The notes beneath the pieces were generated by a model. The model was not told where the DNA came from. It saw only the letters and a list, made by a program, of their open reading frames with translations, and searched no databases. Source: an uncultured Spirochaetales bacterium (GTDB lineage: Bacteria > Spirochaetota > Spirochaetia > Sphaerochaetales > Sphaerochaetaceae). Taken from it: a stretch of 51,058 nucleotides of DNA. The stretch spans positions 1 to 51,058 of the forward strand of contig CASDPA010000014.1 of assembly GCA_949282255.1 (NCBI GenBank), given 5' to 3'. The translations under genes were made by a program, and so were the position numbers. The first letter of the stretch is position 1; every line of letters begins with the position of its first letter. Below are positions 8,695 to 16,473 of the stretch, piece by piece.

Positions 8695-9069
8695 CTCCTC
8701 TTCGATGTGGAGATCAGGTCTCAATGCCGCAGCACCCTTGAGATATACCATCACCGGTTCACTTTTTTTGGGATGGTTTATCTGCACCAGAACCCTTATC
8801 ACACGAGCGAGAGAGCCAGCGATCTCCGCCTCCTGGACACAGAAAAGCGGAACCGCGGCCCCCTTTCCGGTTGCGCGGAATGCCGCTGCAGCATTTCTGC
8901 TCTTCAAATCGATGGTCTGGGAAAAAAGGATGAAGGATATATCACTGTCCGTGATGTGGTTCCTTTTATACAATTCTTCCATCATAAGCTTCACAGCCTC
9001 GTCTATAGAGGCCGGGCTGTCGAAATCCGCGGTGATCGCACCACGGATAGAATAAATCATTTCTTCCAT
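8683..9069 (-). CDS. aroH: chorismate mutase, AroH type
   Basis: 128-residue monofunctional chorismate mutase of the AroH class, turning chorismate into prephenate for Phe/Tyr synthesis in the cytoplasm as a trimer. It lines up end to end with B. subtilis AroH: IRGAI near the N-terminus (R9 matching catalytic R7), PLFCVQEAEIAG carrying the Cys and Glu of the active site, RVIRVLVQI with the second arginine, and the closing VYLKGAAALRPDL. ATG at 9069 has GGAG seven bases upstream; the ATG at 9075, which overlaps the stop of the preceding gene as ATGA, is an alternative. It ends the thiN-membrane protein-aroH operon. aroB, another gene of this pathway, is at 42273-43340. Confidence 0.9.
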   Translation of the reverse strand: MEEMIYSIRGAITADFDSPASIDEAVKLMMEELYKRNHITDSDISFILFSQTIDLKSRNAAAAFRATGKGAAVPLFCVQEAEIAGSLARVIRVLVQINHPKKSEPVMVYLKGAAALRPDLHIEEELDL

Positions 9070-9071
9070 TT

Positions 9072-9422
9072 TCATACTCCGAATGTAACACCCATACCGC
9101 TTGAGATCAGATGAGAAAGGAACTCCAAGAGGAACGAGGTAAGATAGAACACCGCAAGGCGGAGCAACGTTATTGCCAAAGGAAATATGGTAAGGACGGA
9201 GGATATGAAGCTCAGATGCAGCGATGTCAGGATTATCCAACCGCCTAAAAAGACCATCAGCCAGCCTATCACATCATCCGATTTAAGCACAAGTGAATAG
9301 AACTGTCCTGAAAGCGGAAGAAACAAGGACAGGACGAAAAGAAATGTGAGCACCAGATGCAAGGCAAGCAGGTACGTGTGTATCCTTGAAGAGAATTCAA
9401 TCAACCGCCGATAATTCAACAT
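9072..9422 (-). CDS. small membrane protein of unknown function
   Basis: 116-residue protein with three or four hydrophobic helices (about 15-37, 48-70, 72-110) and a basic N-terminus, so an inner-membrane protein. I do not recognise the family. It starts inside the last codons of thiN (7-base overlap) and its stop overlaps an ATG of aroH, so it is translationally coupled to both; no separate ribosome site is visible. Being between thiamine and chorismate genes gives no clear functional hint; the coupling argues that it is real. Confidence 0.6.
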   Translation of the reverse strand: MLNYRRLIEFSSRIHTYLLALHLVLTFLFVLSLFLPLSGQFYSLVLKSDDVIGWLMVFLGGWIILTSLHLSFISSVLTIFPLAITLLRLAVFYLTSFLLEFLSHLISSGMGVTFGV

Positions 9423-10039
9423 ATGTAAATTTTAGCCTTTAGCAGGGATTTGTCCATACCGAAACGTATGGCAAGAGGCAAAGATGATGTGATGCTGGTA
9501 TAATCTCCGTAACTTCTGTTGGAAAGCGAGAAGAATCCCAAGCAGACCTTTCTTTCCTCCAATTCCCACACAAGCCCACGGGCTGTCACCAGAGCCTCGC
9601 TCTTCAGATCATATGGATAAAAAGACAACAGGGTGCCTTCTTCAAGGCAAGCTTCAAAATGGCTGGAGAAGAAAATGACATCCTGCGCGGTGAACCAGAG
9701 CTTTGGCGGATGATATTTTGAAAAACAGGAATAGAGATTTATAAGGTGATCCATCCTTCCCCCTCCGCCTCCGATAAGCACATAATCGCCGTTGCAGAGG
9801 CCAAGTGCGATCTCGAAATCGGACTCGTCCTTGTCACATGGCCTCACTATCTTCTCATACCCGGATATGTCAGCTTTAACAGAATCCATGTCACCCACAA
9901 CCAGATCCGGACGATAACCCAAAGCAAGGGCAAGATCCAATCCGCTGTCGCAAGCGATGATTTTTGAAAACCTTCCGGAGAGGGGCATTTCCAGCTTGTC
10001 AGGGCCTTCACCACCGATAAAAATCAGCGTTTCGCTCAT
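9416..10039 (-). CDS. thiN: thiamine pyrophosphokinase
   Basis: 207-residue enzyme that moves pyrophosphate from ATP to thiamine, giving the cofactor TPP. The family motifs are in order: ACDSGLDLALALGYRPDLVVGDMDS (about 29-53, substrate and Mg-binding acids), DESDFEIAL (about 70-78) and GGGGGRMDHLI (about 90-100). The C-terminal part is beta-rich as expected. AGGAATT precedes the ATG. It is the first gene of a three-gene coupled operon and is divergent from the DUF1015 gene across 82 bases. It implies salvage of thiamine; no thiamine biosynthesis genes or TPP riboswitch are seen here. Confidence 0.9.
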   Translation of the reverse strand: MSETLIFIGGEGPDKLEMPLSGRFSKIIACDSGLDLALALGYRPDLVVGDMDSVKADISGYEKIVRPCDKDESDFEIALGLCNGDYVLIGGGGGRMDHLINLYSCFSKYHPPKLWFTAQDVIFFSSHFEACLEEGTLLSFYPYDLKSEALVTARGLVWELEERKVCLGFFSLSNRSYGDYTSITSSLPLAIRFGMDKSLLKAKIYIC

Positions 10040-10121
10040 AATTCCTCATTTCTCCTTGCCAATAGCTAAAACCCACTCTACCATATTAATGGAAAGATAA
10101 AAACATCCCAGGAGAACAAGA

Positions 10122-11420
10122 ATGGAAAACAATGCCAATCCAACGATTGTCAGGCCGGCGGATATCCTTTTGCCGAACAGCAGCATAGATTTAAAGAAAT
10201 GGGCAACCGTTGCCTGCGACCAATTCACAAGCCAACCGGAATATTGGAAAGAAGTGGAGGCCTTTGTCGCAGAAAGCCCTTCAACGCTTAAACTCACCTA
10301 TCCGGAAGTCTATCTGGAAAGGCCGGACAAGGAGGAGAGAATAAAAAGGATAAACGACGAGATGGACAAGTACCTTTCTCAGCGCATCTTCACCTCCTAC
10401 CCCGATTCCTTCATCCTTGTTGAAAGGACATGTGCGGATTCCGTACGCTACGGTCTTATGGCCACCCTGGATTTGGAATGCTATGATTATTCAAAAGGCT
10501 CGAAAACACTCATACGTGCAACCGAAGGAACGATTGTTGAGCGGATTCCGCCAAGAAAGGAAATAAGGAAGAATGCCGTCCTGGAGCTGCCGCACATAAT
10601 GGTTCTGATAAGCGATGAGAAAGAAAGCGTAATAGAGCCGCTTATCAGAAAAAAGAATGATTTTGAAATAGTATACGACACAGATCTTATGATGGAAGGC
10701 GGGCATCTGAAAGGTTATCTGATAGAAAACATGGAGGATAAGCAGGCCATACTCCAGGCCTTCAAAGCCTTGGAGGACTCTCTTGATCCATCAAATCCCC
10801 TGCTCTTTGCGATGGGAGACGGGAACCATTCCCTTGCTACGGCAAAAAGCTGCTGGGAAGATGTGAAGAAAGGCCTAGATGACAGTCAGAAAGCCACCCA
10901 TCCGGCAAGGTATGCGCTGGTGGAGATAGAAAACATATTCTGCCCAGGTCTGGAATTCGAACCGATACACCGCGTATTTTTCAATCTCCAGGAAAAGGAT
11001 TTTTCCTCGGAGCTGATAAAGCATGCAAAAAGCGTGTACATGAAAAAGGTAGGAAGCAAAGAAGAGCTTTTAGCCATGATCGATAATAAAGGGAGGCAGA
11101 AATTCGGAATCAGCCGCGCAGAGGGGCTGTATGTCTGTGAACTTGTCGGGGCCGAATGCTTCACCGCGGCTGCAACAATGCAGCTCGTCATAGATTCGCT
11201 TCTTGAAAAGGGGCTGTGCACCGTCGACTACATACATGGTGTGGATGTTACGATCGACCTGTCCCAAAAAGAAGGAAACATCGGCATAATTCTTCCGCAA
11301 GTATCCAAAAAGACATTCTTTGAAACCATTTTGAAGGATGGCTCCTTCCCCAGGAAGACGTTCAGCATCGGGCATGCCAATGAAAAACGTTATTACATGG
11401 AAGCCCGGCAGATCAAATAA
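10122..11420 (+). CDS. DUF1015 family protein
   Basis: 432-residue soluble protein of the DUF1015 family, whose activity is not known. The family hallmark is present: ADILLPN near the N-terminus, VACDQFTSQPEYW (about 31-43) and the DGNHSLATAKSCW stretch (about 228-240), which suggests nucleotide or phosphate handling, followed by TIDLSQKEGNIGIILP near residue 370. A good ribosome site (GGAG) precedes the ATG. A weak promoter TTGCCA (10057-10062), 17 bases, TACCAT (10080-10085) lies upstream. It converges on and overlaps tsaC by eight bases, so no terminator separates them. Confidence 0.8.
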   Translation: MENNANPTIVRPADILLPNSSIDLKKWATVACDQFTSQPEYWKEVEAFVAESPSTLKLTYPEVYLERPDKEERIKRINDEMDKYLSQRIFTSYPDSFILVERTCADSVRYGLMATLDLECYDYSKGSKTLIRATEGTIVERIPPRKEIRKNAVLELPHIMVLISDEKESVIEPLIRKKNDFEIVYDTDLMMEGGHLKGYLIENMEDKQAILQAFKALEDSLDPSNPLLFAMGDGNHSLATAKSCWEDVKKGLDDSQKATHPARYALVEIENIFCPGLEFEPIHRVFFNLQEKDFSSELIKHAKSVYMKKVGSKEELLAMIDNKGRQKFGISRAEGLYVCELVGAECFTAAATMQLVIDSLLEKGLCTVDYIHGVDVTIDLSQKEGNIGIILPQVSKKTFFETILKDGSFPRKTFSIGHANEKRYYMEARQIK

Positions 11421-11976
11421 GGCTGGAAACGTCGTAAGCTCCCTGGCGTATAACGCGCCAGGGCTTTTTTGTCACATCAAGAAGAGTCGAAGGAAGTCCC
11501 GATCCCGTACCATCCGCCTTGACCATGAAGGACACCAAGGGGGAAAATGTCTTTTTGATCTCTTCATATCCAGTCAGGCTAGGAGAACCGGAAAAATTGA
11601 CACTTGTGCTGAACAAGGGGCCTGTAAGAACGATAAGCGCCTGGATATAATCATCGGCGGGAATCCTCACCGCTACGGTGGAAAGCCCGTCCTCTGCTGC
11701 CAATATGCATGTCAGAGGAGCCGGCCAAATATCATAAAGCTCCTTTGGAACAATCAAGGAGGATTTCTTCAAATCATCCAGGCTCATCAGATGTATGAAG
11801 CTCTTTGATTGGGGACGGCGTTTTATCTCATAGAGTTTTTCCGCATTTTCTTCCCCCACCCTGGCAGTCAAACCATAAATCGTATCGCAGGGGACAACAC
11901 CAACCTCGTCCCCGATCAACAGCTTTGCGACTTTCTCAATATCCCCGTTTCCCCTTGAAAACTCATATCTCATCAT
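11413..11976 (-). CDS. tsaC: L-threonylcarbamoyladenylate synthase (Sua5/YrdC/TsaC)
   Basis: 187-residue YrdC-domain enzyme that joins L-threonine, bicarbonate and ATP into threonylcarbamoyl-AMP, the first step of the t6A37 modification of ANN-decoding tRNAs. Signature parts are GVVPCDTIYGLTA (about 26-38), KRRPQSKSFIHLMS (about 52-65), VAVRIP (about 101-106) and STSVNFSGSPSLT (about 123-135). It has only the YrdC domain, as in TsaC, lacking the extra Sua5 domain. AGGAGG stands before two consecutive ATG codons; the second (11973) has the better spacing. It overlaps the stop of the upstream membrane protein gene, so they form an operon. Confidence 0.9.
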   Translation of the reverse strand: MMRYEFSRGNGDIEKVAKLLIGDEVGVVPCDTIYGLTARVGEENAEKLYEIKRRPQSKSFIHLMSLDDLKKSSLIVPKELYDIWPAPLTCILAAEDGLSTVAVRIPADDYIQALIVLTGPLFSTSVNFSGSPSLTGYEEIKKTFSPLVSFMVKADGTGSGLPSTLLDVTKKPWRVIRQGAYDVSSLI

Positions 11977-12400
11977 ATCCTCCTATGCCATCATCCTTTT
12001 TTCTTTTCGCCTTTGTTTTTGGAACCGTTTGCCAAAGGATAACGGCAAAAGCTGAAAATAAAAAGCTCATCAAAGCGATCAACCAAGCTGACAGGCCAAG
12101 AAAAAGATTAGAATCGGATTCATCCAAATCCTTTTTTACCGTCTCCTGATTCCCATTTCCAGCCCCGATATAATCAACAACAGTGTAGCCGCCATTGCTG
12201 CGCGGAGCGGCGTTTTTTTCACTCTCCCTGAGCACAGCAAGACCGGCTTGTCTCCGCCCGACTTCGTATTTCAGCTCCAAATAGCTTTTTTCAAGCGACT
12301 TGTTAACAAAAAATCCTGTTTCGCCGAATAATGCTGAAAGAACGGAAAAAGTTACAAAAAAGATTAATAAAAAAGCAAATAATTTCGTTCTTGTCATCAT
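11963..12400 (-). CDS. small FtsB/DivIC-like membrane protein
   Basis: 145-residue protein with a TM helix at about 8-26, a charged potential coiled coil at about 34-62 (NKSLEKSYLELKYEVGRR), a glycine/asparagine-rich linker and a second TM helix at about 102-127, ending in a basic cytoplasmic tail. The first half resembles septum formation initiator proteins (FtsB/DivIC), but those have one TM only, so the assignment is weak. The start is the ATG pair at 12400; an in-frame 27-residue extension is unlikely because it runs through the divergent promoter region. No Shine-Dalgarno site is seen. It overlaps tsaC and is divergent from the repeat protein. Confidence 0.5.
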   Translation of the reverse strand: MMTRTKLFAFLLIFFVTFSVLSALFGETGFFVNKSLEKSYLELKYEVGRRQAGLAVLRESEKNAAPRSNGGYTVVDYIGAGNGNQETVKKDLDESDSNLFLGLSAWLIALMSFLFSAFAVILWQTVPKTKAKRKKDDGIGGYDEI

Positions 12401-12420
12401 GTTAACACATAGTTTATAAT
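12391..12420 (+). promoter_or_regulatory. promoter of the Val-Pro-Val-Glu repeat protein
   Basis: TTGTCA (12391-12396), 18 bases, TATAAT (12415-12420). The predicted start near 12427 leaves a leader of about 40 bases with GGAGG before the ATG at 12469. The -35 box overlaps the start codons of the divergent gene, so the two are likely to interfere. Confidence 0.5.
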
Positions 12421-12468
12421 ATGCTTTGATTATAACTTGCAAGTGTTTGGCAAAAATCGGAGGAAGCG

Positions 12469-13650
12469 ATGTCCAAATCATCTAGTTCACTGAAAATCAT
12501 AATAACGAGTGTTGTTATTTCTGCGATTGTTCTTGGAATCTTCGCAGTGGTCTTCCTGCTTTATCTGGTACCAGCCTTTCAAATCACCAACGAACAGATA
12601 TACAATGTTCTGATCAAGCTCTTTCCGGTGGTGATAGGCCTTATTCTCGTACAGATTGGCATCGTGGCAGGGAAAATGCATGATCAGGATTTCTCGGACA
12701 AAGTCGACAAGCTTTCCCCGAATGCTTATGACAAGCCCCTTTACAACGAAGCATCAGACGATCCCATGGACAAGGGTGGTGTGGATCTTGGAGCCTTTGA
12801 CAGGCAGCCAGTAGAGAAGATCGTCGAGAAGGAAGTCATAAAAGAGGTTCCTGTAGAGGTTGTCAAGGAAGTTATAAAGGAAGTTCCCGTAGAAGTCGTT
12901 AAGGAAGTTACGAGAGAAGTTCCGATTGAAATCGTCAAGGAAGTCGTCAAAGAAGTTCCTGTGGAAGTCATCAAGGAAGTCATAAAGGAAGTTCCTGTAG
13001 AAAAGGAAAGCGAAACTGTAAGGGAGATAGAGGTTCCAGTAGAGGTTATAAGGGAAGTTCCGGTTGATGTAGTAAGGGAAGTTGAGAAGGTCGTCGAAAA
13101 GATCGTCGAGGTTCCTGTAGAAAAGATTGTTGAAGTTCCCGTCGAGGTTGTCAAGGAAGTTGTAAAGGAAGTTCCAGTAGAAGTCGTTAAGGAAGTCATA
13201 AAGGAAGTTCCTGTAGAAATAATCAAGGAAATTCCCAAAGAAGTCGAAAAGGTTGTTGAAAAAGTTGTCGAGGTCCCGGCAGAAAAGCCTGCAAGAATCG
13301 AAGCCACCGACCAGGCGCAGCCAAAAGAGCAAAAAGCTTCAGGAAAGCTTCTTAATCTTTGTGAGACAATCGATGAGGAAATTGCAGAAGCCAAGGCGCT
13401 CGGATACGATCTTTCAGTTGTCGGTCTGAAGGCCAGGGATGGGCTTACAGCCGAATCCATCGAAGAATTCTTCGGAGAAGACACGCTTTCCTTCGACGAG
13501 GGTGGCGACATCTTCATCGTATTGCCGCTTTACAACAAGACAGAGGCTGAGAATACGCTCAGAAGATTCGAGCCTCTTGCATGTGTGCAGTATAAGGATG
13601 GAGATGGTTCGAAGCTCATCTCCCAACTCAAGAAGCTACTTTCAAAATAA
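12469..13650 (+). CDS. two-TM protein with long VPVE(V/I)KEV repeat
   Basis: 393-residue membrane protein. Two TM helices (about 9-34 and 47-67) anchor it; residues 115-271 are a near-continuous 12-residue repeat of the type KEVPVEVVKEVI, alternating acid, base and beta-branched residues with one proline per unit, which should form a long stiff rod. Residues 285-393 are a compact alpha/beta domain (GYDLSVVGLKARDGLTAES..., DIFIVLPLYNKTEAEN) that I cannot name; it vaguely resembles degenerate nucleotide-cyclase or signalling folds. Both TM helices close to the N-terminus suggest that rod and C-terminal domain are in the cytoplasm or the periplasm together. GGAGG precedes the ATG. It is a single-gene unit with promoter and strong terminator. 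A structural or scaffold role is inference. Confidence 0.75.
   Translation: MSKSSSSLKIIITSVVISAIVLGIFAVVFLLYLVPAFQITNEQIYNVLIKLFPVVIGLILVQIGIVAGKMHDQDFSDKVDKLSPNAYDKPLYNEASDDPMDKGGVDLGAFDRQPVEKIVEKEVIKEVPVEVVKEVIKEVPVEVVKEVTREVPIEIVKEVVKEVPVEVIKEVIKEVPVEKESETVREIEVPVEVIREVPVDVVREVEKVVEKIVEVPVEKIVEVPVEVVKEVVKEVPVEVVKEVIKEVPVEIIKEIPKEVEKVVEKVVEVPAEKPARIEATDQAQPKEQKASGKLLNLCETIDEEIAEAKALGYDLSVVGLKARDGLTAESIEEFFGEDTLSFDEGGDIFIVLPLYNKTEAENTLRRFEPLACVQYKDGDGSKLISQLKKLLSK
12811..13281 (+). repeat. degenerate 36-bp coding tandem repeat
   Basis: About 13 imperfect units of 36 bases, each coding KEVPVEVVKEVI-like residues, with units such as GAAGTTCCTGTAGAA recurring. Third-base variation between copies shows that selection is on the protein and not on the DNA, so this is not a CRISPR or minisatellite array. 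The repeat creates spurious long open frames on the opposite strand. Confidence 0.85.
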
Positions 13651-13661
13651 GCAGACACCTT

Positions 13662-13692
13662 AAAAAAGAGCCGGCGCCGGCTCTTTTTTTTT
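13662..13692. terminator. bidirectional Rho-independent terminator
   Basis: Perfect palindrome GAGCCG-GCGC-CGGCTC flanked by an A run on the left and a T run on the right, so it works on both strands. It lies between the convergent repeat-protein gene and rnz; its edge includes the rnz stop codon. Confidence 0.9.
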
Positions 13693-14614
13693 AGTCTTTC
13701 AACGGTATGTCAAAATTCATCCGGTCCCTAGTAAGGATGGTGTTTGCGAAAACTGACGAAGCCTCTTCTTTGAGCTTTTTAAGTTCCTGATTGGAATACC
13801 TGGGAGAATAATGCTGCAGGCAGAGCATACCGCAATTCCCATCGCGGGCGATCAAAGCGGCCTCATCTGCAGTCATATGCTTCTTCGAATGGGCATCCTC
13901 AGCCAAATCGCGCTCAAACATGCCTTCGCAAAAAAGTATATCAGAATCATGTACGTAATCGGAAATTTCAGGAAAATACAGGCTATCGGTCACATAACTG
14001 AATTTCCTTCCCTTTCTGGGACTTCCCATGACCTCCTCCGGCTTTATCACCGAGCCGTTTTCAAGCGTCACCTCTGCTCCCTTCTGCAATTTTCCCCATA
14101 ACGGCCCCTGTGGAACTCCCAATGCCTTGGCCTTTTCAGGAAAGAACTCACCTTTGCGGTCCTTTTCAACTATGGAATAGCCGAAACAAGGCTTTGTATG
14201 ATCCAGAGGAAATGCATTCACGGTAAACTCATCGGTCTCCAAAACCACGCCCGGCTCCACAGGTACCACATTTATCTCGTAGTTGATATACATATCCAAT
14301 ATGCGTCTGGTCTGTTCGACATATTCCTTCAAGCGGGCAGGCCCGTATATGTAAAGCGGTTCTGTCCTATCCACCTGGCTGGAAAGCATAAGGATTCCGG
14401 GAAGCCCCGTGACATGATCGGCATGCATGTGACTGATGAAAATGCTGTCGATCTTCTTCCATCTGAGATTCAGCATCTTCAGCGACACCTGCGTGCCTTC
14501 ACCGCAATCAAACAAAAAGAGATCCCCTTCCCTACGGACAAGAACGGAGGTCAAAAATCTTCCGGGAAGCGGCATCATGCCGCTGGTACCCAATGAGAAC
14601 ACTTCGAAATTCAC
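13691..14614 (-). CDS. rnz: ribonuclease Z
   Basis: 307-residue zinc metallo-beta-lactamase that cleaves tRNA precursors after the discriminator base. The HxHxDH site is SHMHADH (H62-H67), followed by metal ligands in the second half (LDHTKPCFGYSI near 160, TDSLYFPE near 210, and SKKHMTADEAA near 243). Size fits the ElaC/RNase Z dimer class. It starts with GTG, without a Shine-Dalgarno site. A strong promoter ends six bases before this GTG, so the mRNA is probably leaderless. Its substrate need is clear locally: the tRNA-Thr at the left end has no encoded CCA. Confidence 0.92.
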   Translation of the reverse strand: MNFEVFSLGTSGMMPLPGRFLTSVLVRREGDLFLFDCGEGTQVSLKMLNLRWKKIDSIFISHMHADHVTGLPGILMLSSQVDRTEPLYIYGPARLKEYVEQTRRILDMYINYEINVVPVEPGVVLETDEFTVNAFPLDHTKPCFGYSIVEKDRKGEFFPEKAKALGVPQGPLWGKLQKGAEVTLENGSVIKPEEVMGSPRKGRKFSYVTDSLYFPEISDYVHDSDILFCEGMFERDLAEDAHSKKHMTADEAALIARDGNCGMLCLQHYSPRYSNQELKKLKEEASSVFANTILTRDRMNFDIPLKD

Positions 14615-14620
14615 GCTTCA

Positions 14621-14649
14621 AATATAGCAGGTTAAGCAGATACTGGCAA
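14621..14649 (-). promoter_or_regulatory. promoter giving a leaderless rnz mRNA
   Basis: Minus strand TTGCCA (14644-14649), 17 bases, TATATT (14621-14626). Six bases separate the -10 box from the GTG start at 14614, so the expected transcription start is the G of the start codon. It overlaps the 3' end region of the upstream ABC permease unit. Confidence 0.6.
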
Positions 14650-14651
14650 TC

Positions 14652-15791
14652 TCAAGCTCCGGCTATGATTTCATGTATGTCCAGCGATATGGTTTTTCTC
14701 AGGCTTATCAAGAGGGATAAGCAGCTTGAAAAAAACAATCCACCAAGCATCAAAAGTATTTTGCCCAAAGGTATACTCACATCAAAAGATGTCATATACG
14801 CATCCAGCGCAGCAAAATCAAGCCGACCAAGAGCCTCCATCATGCCAGGTATCAGAAATGATAAGGCAATGCCGAAAATCAAGCCGACAAGCAAGGCAAC
14901 GAACACAAAAGAAAGGGTTATGACCAGATAGATCCTTGCCACATCCTTCTTCCCCAGTCCAAGCACCATAAGATTGGCTATGTCTTTCCTGTCCCGTGAA
15001 ACGTAATCAAAAGCGATATTGGAAGAGAACACAGCGGCAAGAAGAGCAAGGATAAAAAAGATGCCATAAAGGATGGTAAGACTGAATTCCACATTGCTGT
15101 AAAGATCGGAATACACGCTCTTGTAGCTTCTGGCTGTGTAGCCTGATAATGTAAGGTCGCCGATCACCTCATCAATGCTTGATTCATCGCCCAGAAGCAC
15201 CTCCGTCCTTTTATCCCCGTCCTCAACCAGGTTCCTGTCCACATAGCAGAGAACAGAATCAAATTCATTGTAGCCGGAAGAAAATACACCTGCACATGTC
15301 AAGAGAAGAGGTCTTGTCCGATTTGTGCTGCTTTCATAGATAAGTATTGAGAGCCTGTCTCCTACATCAACACCAAGCTCTTTAGAAAGAGAAGAACTCA
15401 GATAGACAGGATTGAGGACATTCAAATCACCAAGCGATGAGAAATTGAGAACATCGAGCCTTTTTGGGTTGAAATAGGAATCAAAATCGACTCCCTTGAC
15501 ATATAGCGCCGCACTTGCTTTCCCACTGAAGGCCAGGGCCTCGGAAGTCACAACCTTATCCACAGAATAAAAGCCGGGCCCATCCAGATCCTGCAAACCA
15601 TCAACGGTGACATGGCCGCTGCCAAGATTGGCCATTACATCCTCCATGGCAGAAACCATGCTGGTTATGAAGGAAAGGGAGAATACCAGCAGCAAGGAGA
15701 CAAGCAATATCAAAAAAGCAGGAAGGATTGCGGATATGAAGAATGGGATCCCGTTTTTGAAGCCGATCTTCCTTAGGATATACATCGACAT
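14652..15791 (-). CDS. ABC transporter permease, FtsX/LolE-like
   Basis: 379-residue permease with one N-terminal TM helix (about 18-45), a large extracytoplasmic domain (about 50-235) and three C-terminal helices (about 245-275, 300-325, 340-365): the MacB/FtsX/LolCE layout used by lipoprotein-release and mechanotransmission ABC systems. The start at 15791 follows the ATPase stop by one base; longer in-frame starts lie inside the ATPase gene. With the upstream ATPase and a second permease it forms an asymmetric exporter, probably LolCDE-like. Substrate is not readable; exported proteins encoded in the same unit are candidates for partners. No terminator separates it from the rnz promoter. 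Confidence 0.82.
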   Translation of the reverse strand: MSMYILRKIGFKNGIPFFISAILPAFLILLVSLLLVFSLSFITSMVSAMEDVMANLGSGHVTVDGLQDLDGPGFYSVDKVVTSEALAFSGKASAALYVKGVDFDSYFNPKRLDVLNFSSLGDLNVLNPVYLSSSLSKELGVDVGDRLSILIYESSTNRTRPLLLTCAGVFSSGYNEFDSVLCYVDRNLVEDGDKRTEVLLGDESSIDEVIGDLTLSGYTARSYKSVYSDLYSNVEFSLTILYGIFFILALLAAVFSSNIAFDYVSRDRKDIANLMVLGLGKKDVARIYLVITLSFVFVALLVGLIFGIALSFLIPGMMEALGRLDFAALDAYMTSFDVSIPLGKILLMLGGLFFSSCLSLLISLRKTISLDIHEIIAGA

Positions 15792-15792
15792 G

Positions 15793-16473
15793 TCAAAGCC
15801 TTTCAAGCAACCCTCCCCTGAGCGCATACCTTATGTCCGCCCTTCTGCTCATCTCCTCGTCATGGGTAACCATCACAAGGGCACGGTCTGCAATGCGAAC
15901 CGCATCAAAAAGCAGCTTCTCCACTTCCCTGGCACTCTGTTCATCAAGGCTTCCAGTGGGTTCGTCAGCAAAGACAACCGCTGCGCCTGAGGCAAGACTC
16001 CTGGCAATGGCAACACGCTGCCTCTCTCCTCCGGACAATTCCTTTGGACGGTGGGATGCCCTTTCGGCGAGCTTTACAATATCCAGATATTCCAAGGCCT
16101 CTTTCTTCGCCTCTTTTTTTGACTTTTTCTTCAGCAACAGCGGAATCATCACGTTTTCAACTGCAGAAAAATCCTCCATCAGAAGCGGATTCTGGAATAT
16201 GAATCCTATATGGCTTCTGCGAAGCATGCACATATCCCCTGCCCTCATGAGATCCGAATCCCGGCCGGAATAATAGATTTTTCCACCATCCTTCTTCTCA
16301 AGCGACGCCAATACGGATAAAAGGGTGCTTTTTCCACAACCGCTCTTTCCGATTATGGAAACCGATGTCGAAGAAGCTATTGTCAAATCGACACCTTTCA
16401 GGATATACAACCTGCCCTCGGCTGTTGAAAAGCCCTTCACAAGCTTTTCCGCCCTTATCATTTCACCTTCCAT
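15793..16473 (-). CDS. ABC transporter ATPase, LolD/MacB-like
   Basis: 226-residue ATP-binding subunit that powers the two flanking FtsX-like permeases. Walker A GKSGCGKST (42-50), Q-loop FQNP (about 93-96), signature LSGGERQRVAIARS (146-159), Walker B VVFADEPTGSLDE (166-178) and the H-switch VTHDEE near 205 are intact. The size and the EPTGSLD form are typical of the LolD/MacB/FtsE branch. A clean GGAGG stands six bases before the ATG. It overlaps the end of the first permease gene by 11 bases. Confidence 0.92.
   Translation of the reverse strand: MEGEMIRAEKLVKGFSTAEGRLYILKGVDLTIASSTSVSIIGKSGCGKSTLLSVLASLEKKDGGKIYYSGRDSDLMRAGDMCMLRRSHIGFIFQNPLLMEDFSAVENVMIPLLLKKKSKKEAKKEALEYLDIVKLAERASHRPKELSGGERQRVAIARSLASGAAVVFADEPTGSLDEQSAREVEKLLFDAVRIADRALVMVTHDEEMSRRADIRYALRGGLLERL

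Noticed and set aside
12811-13281. CRISPR-like periodic DNA
   Set aside because: Period is 36 bases in frame with no unique spacers; it codes a protein repeat with silent variation.
12741-13517. Long minus-strand frames (258 and 192 codons) opposite the repeat protein
   Set aside because: They are Ser/Thr- or Asn/Phe-rich mirror images of the VPVE repeat, lacking a ribosome site and overlapping a well supported gene.
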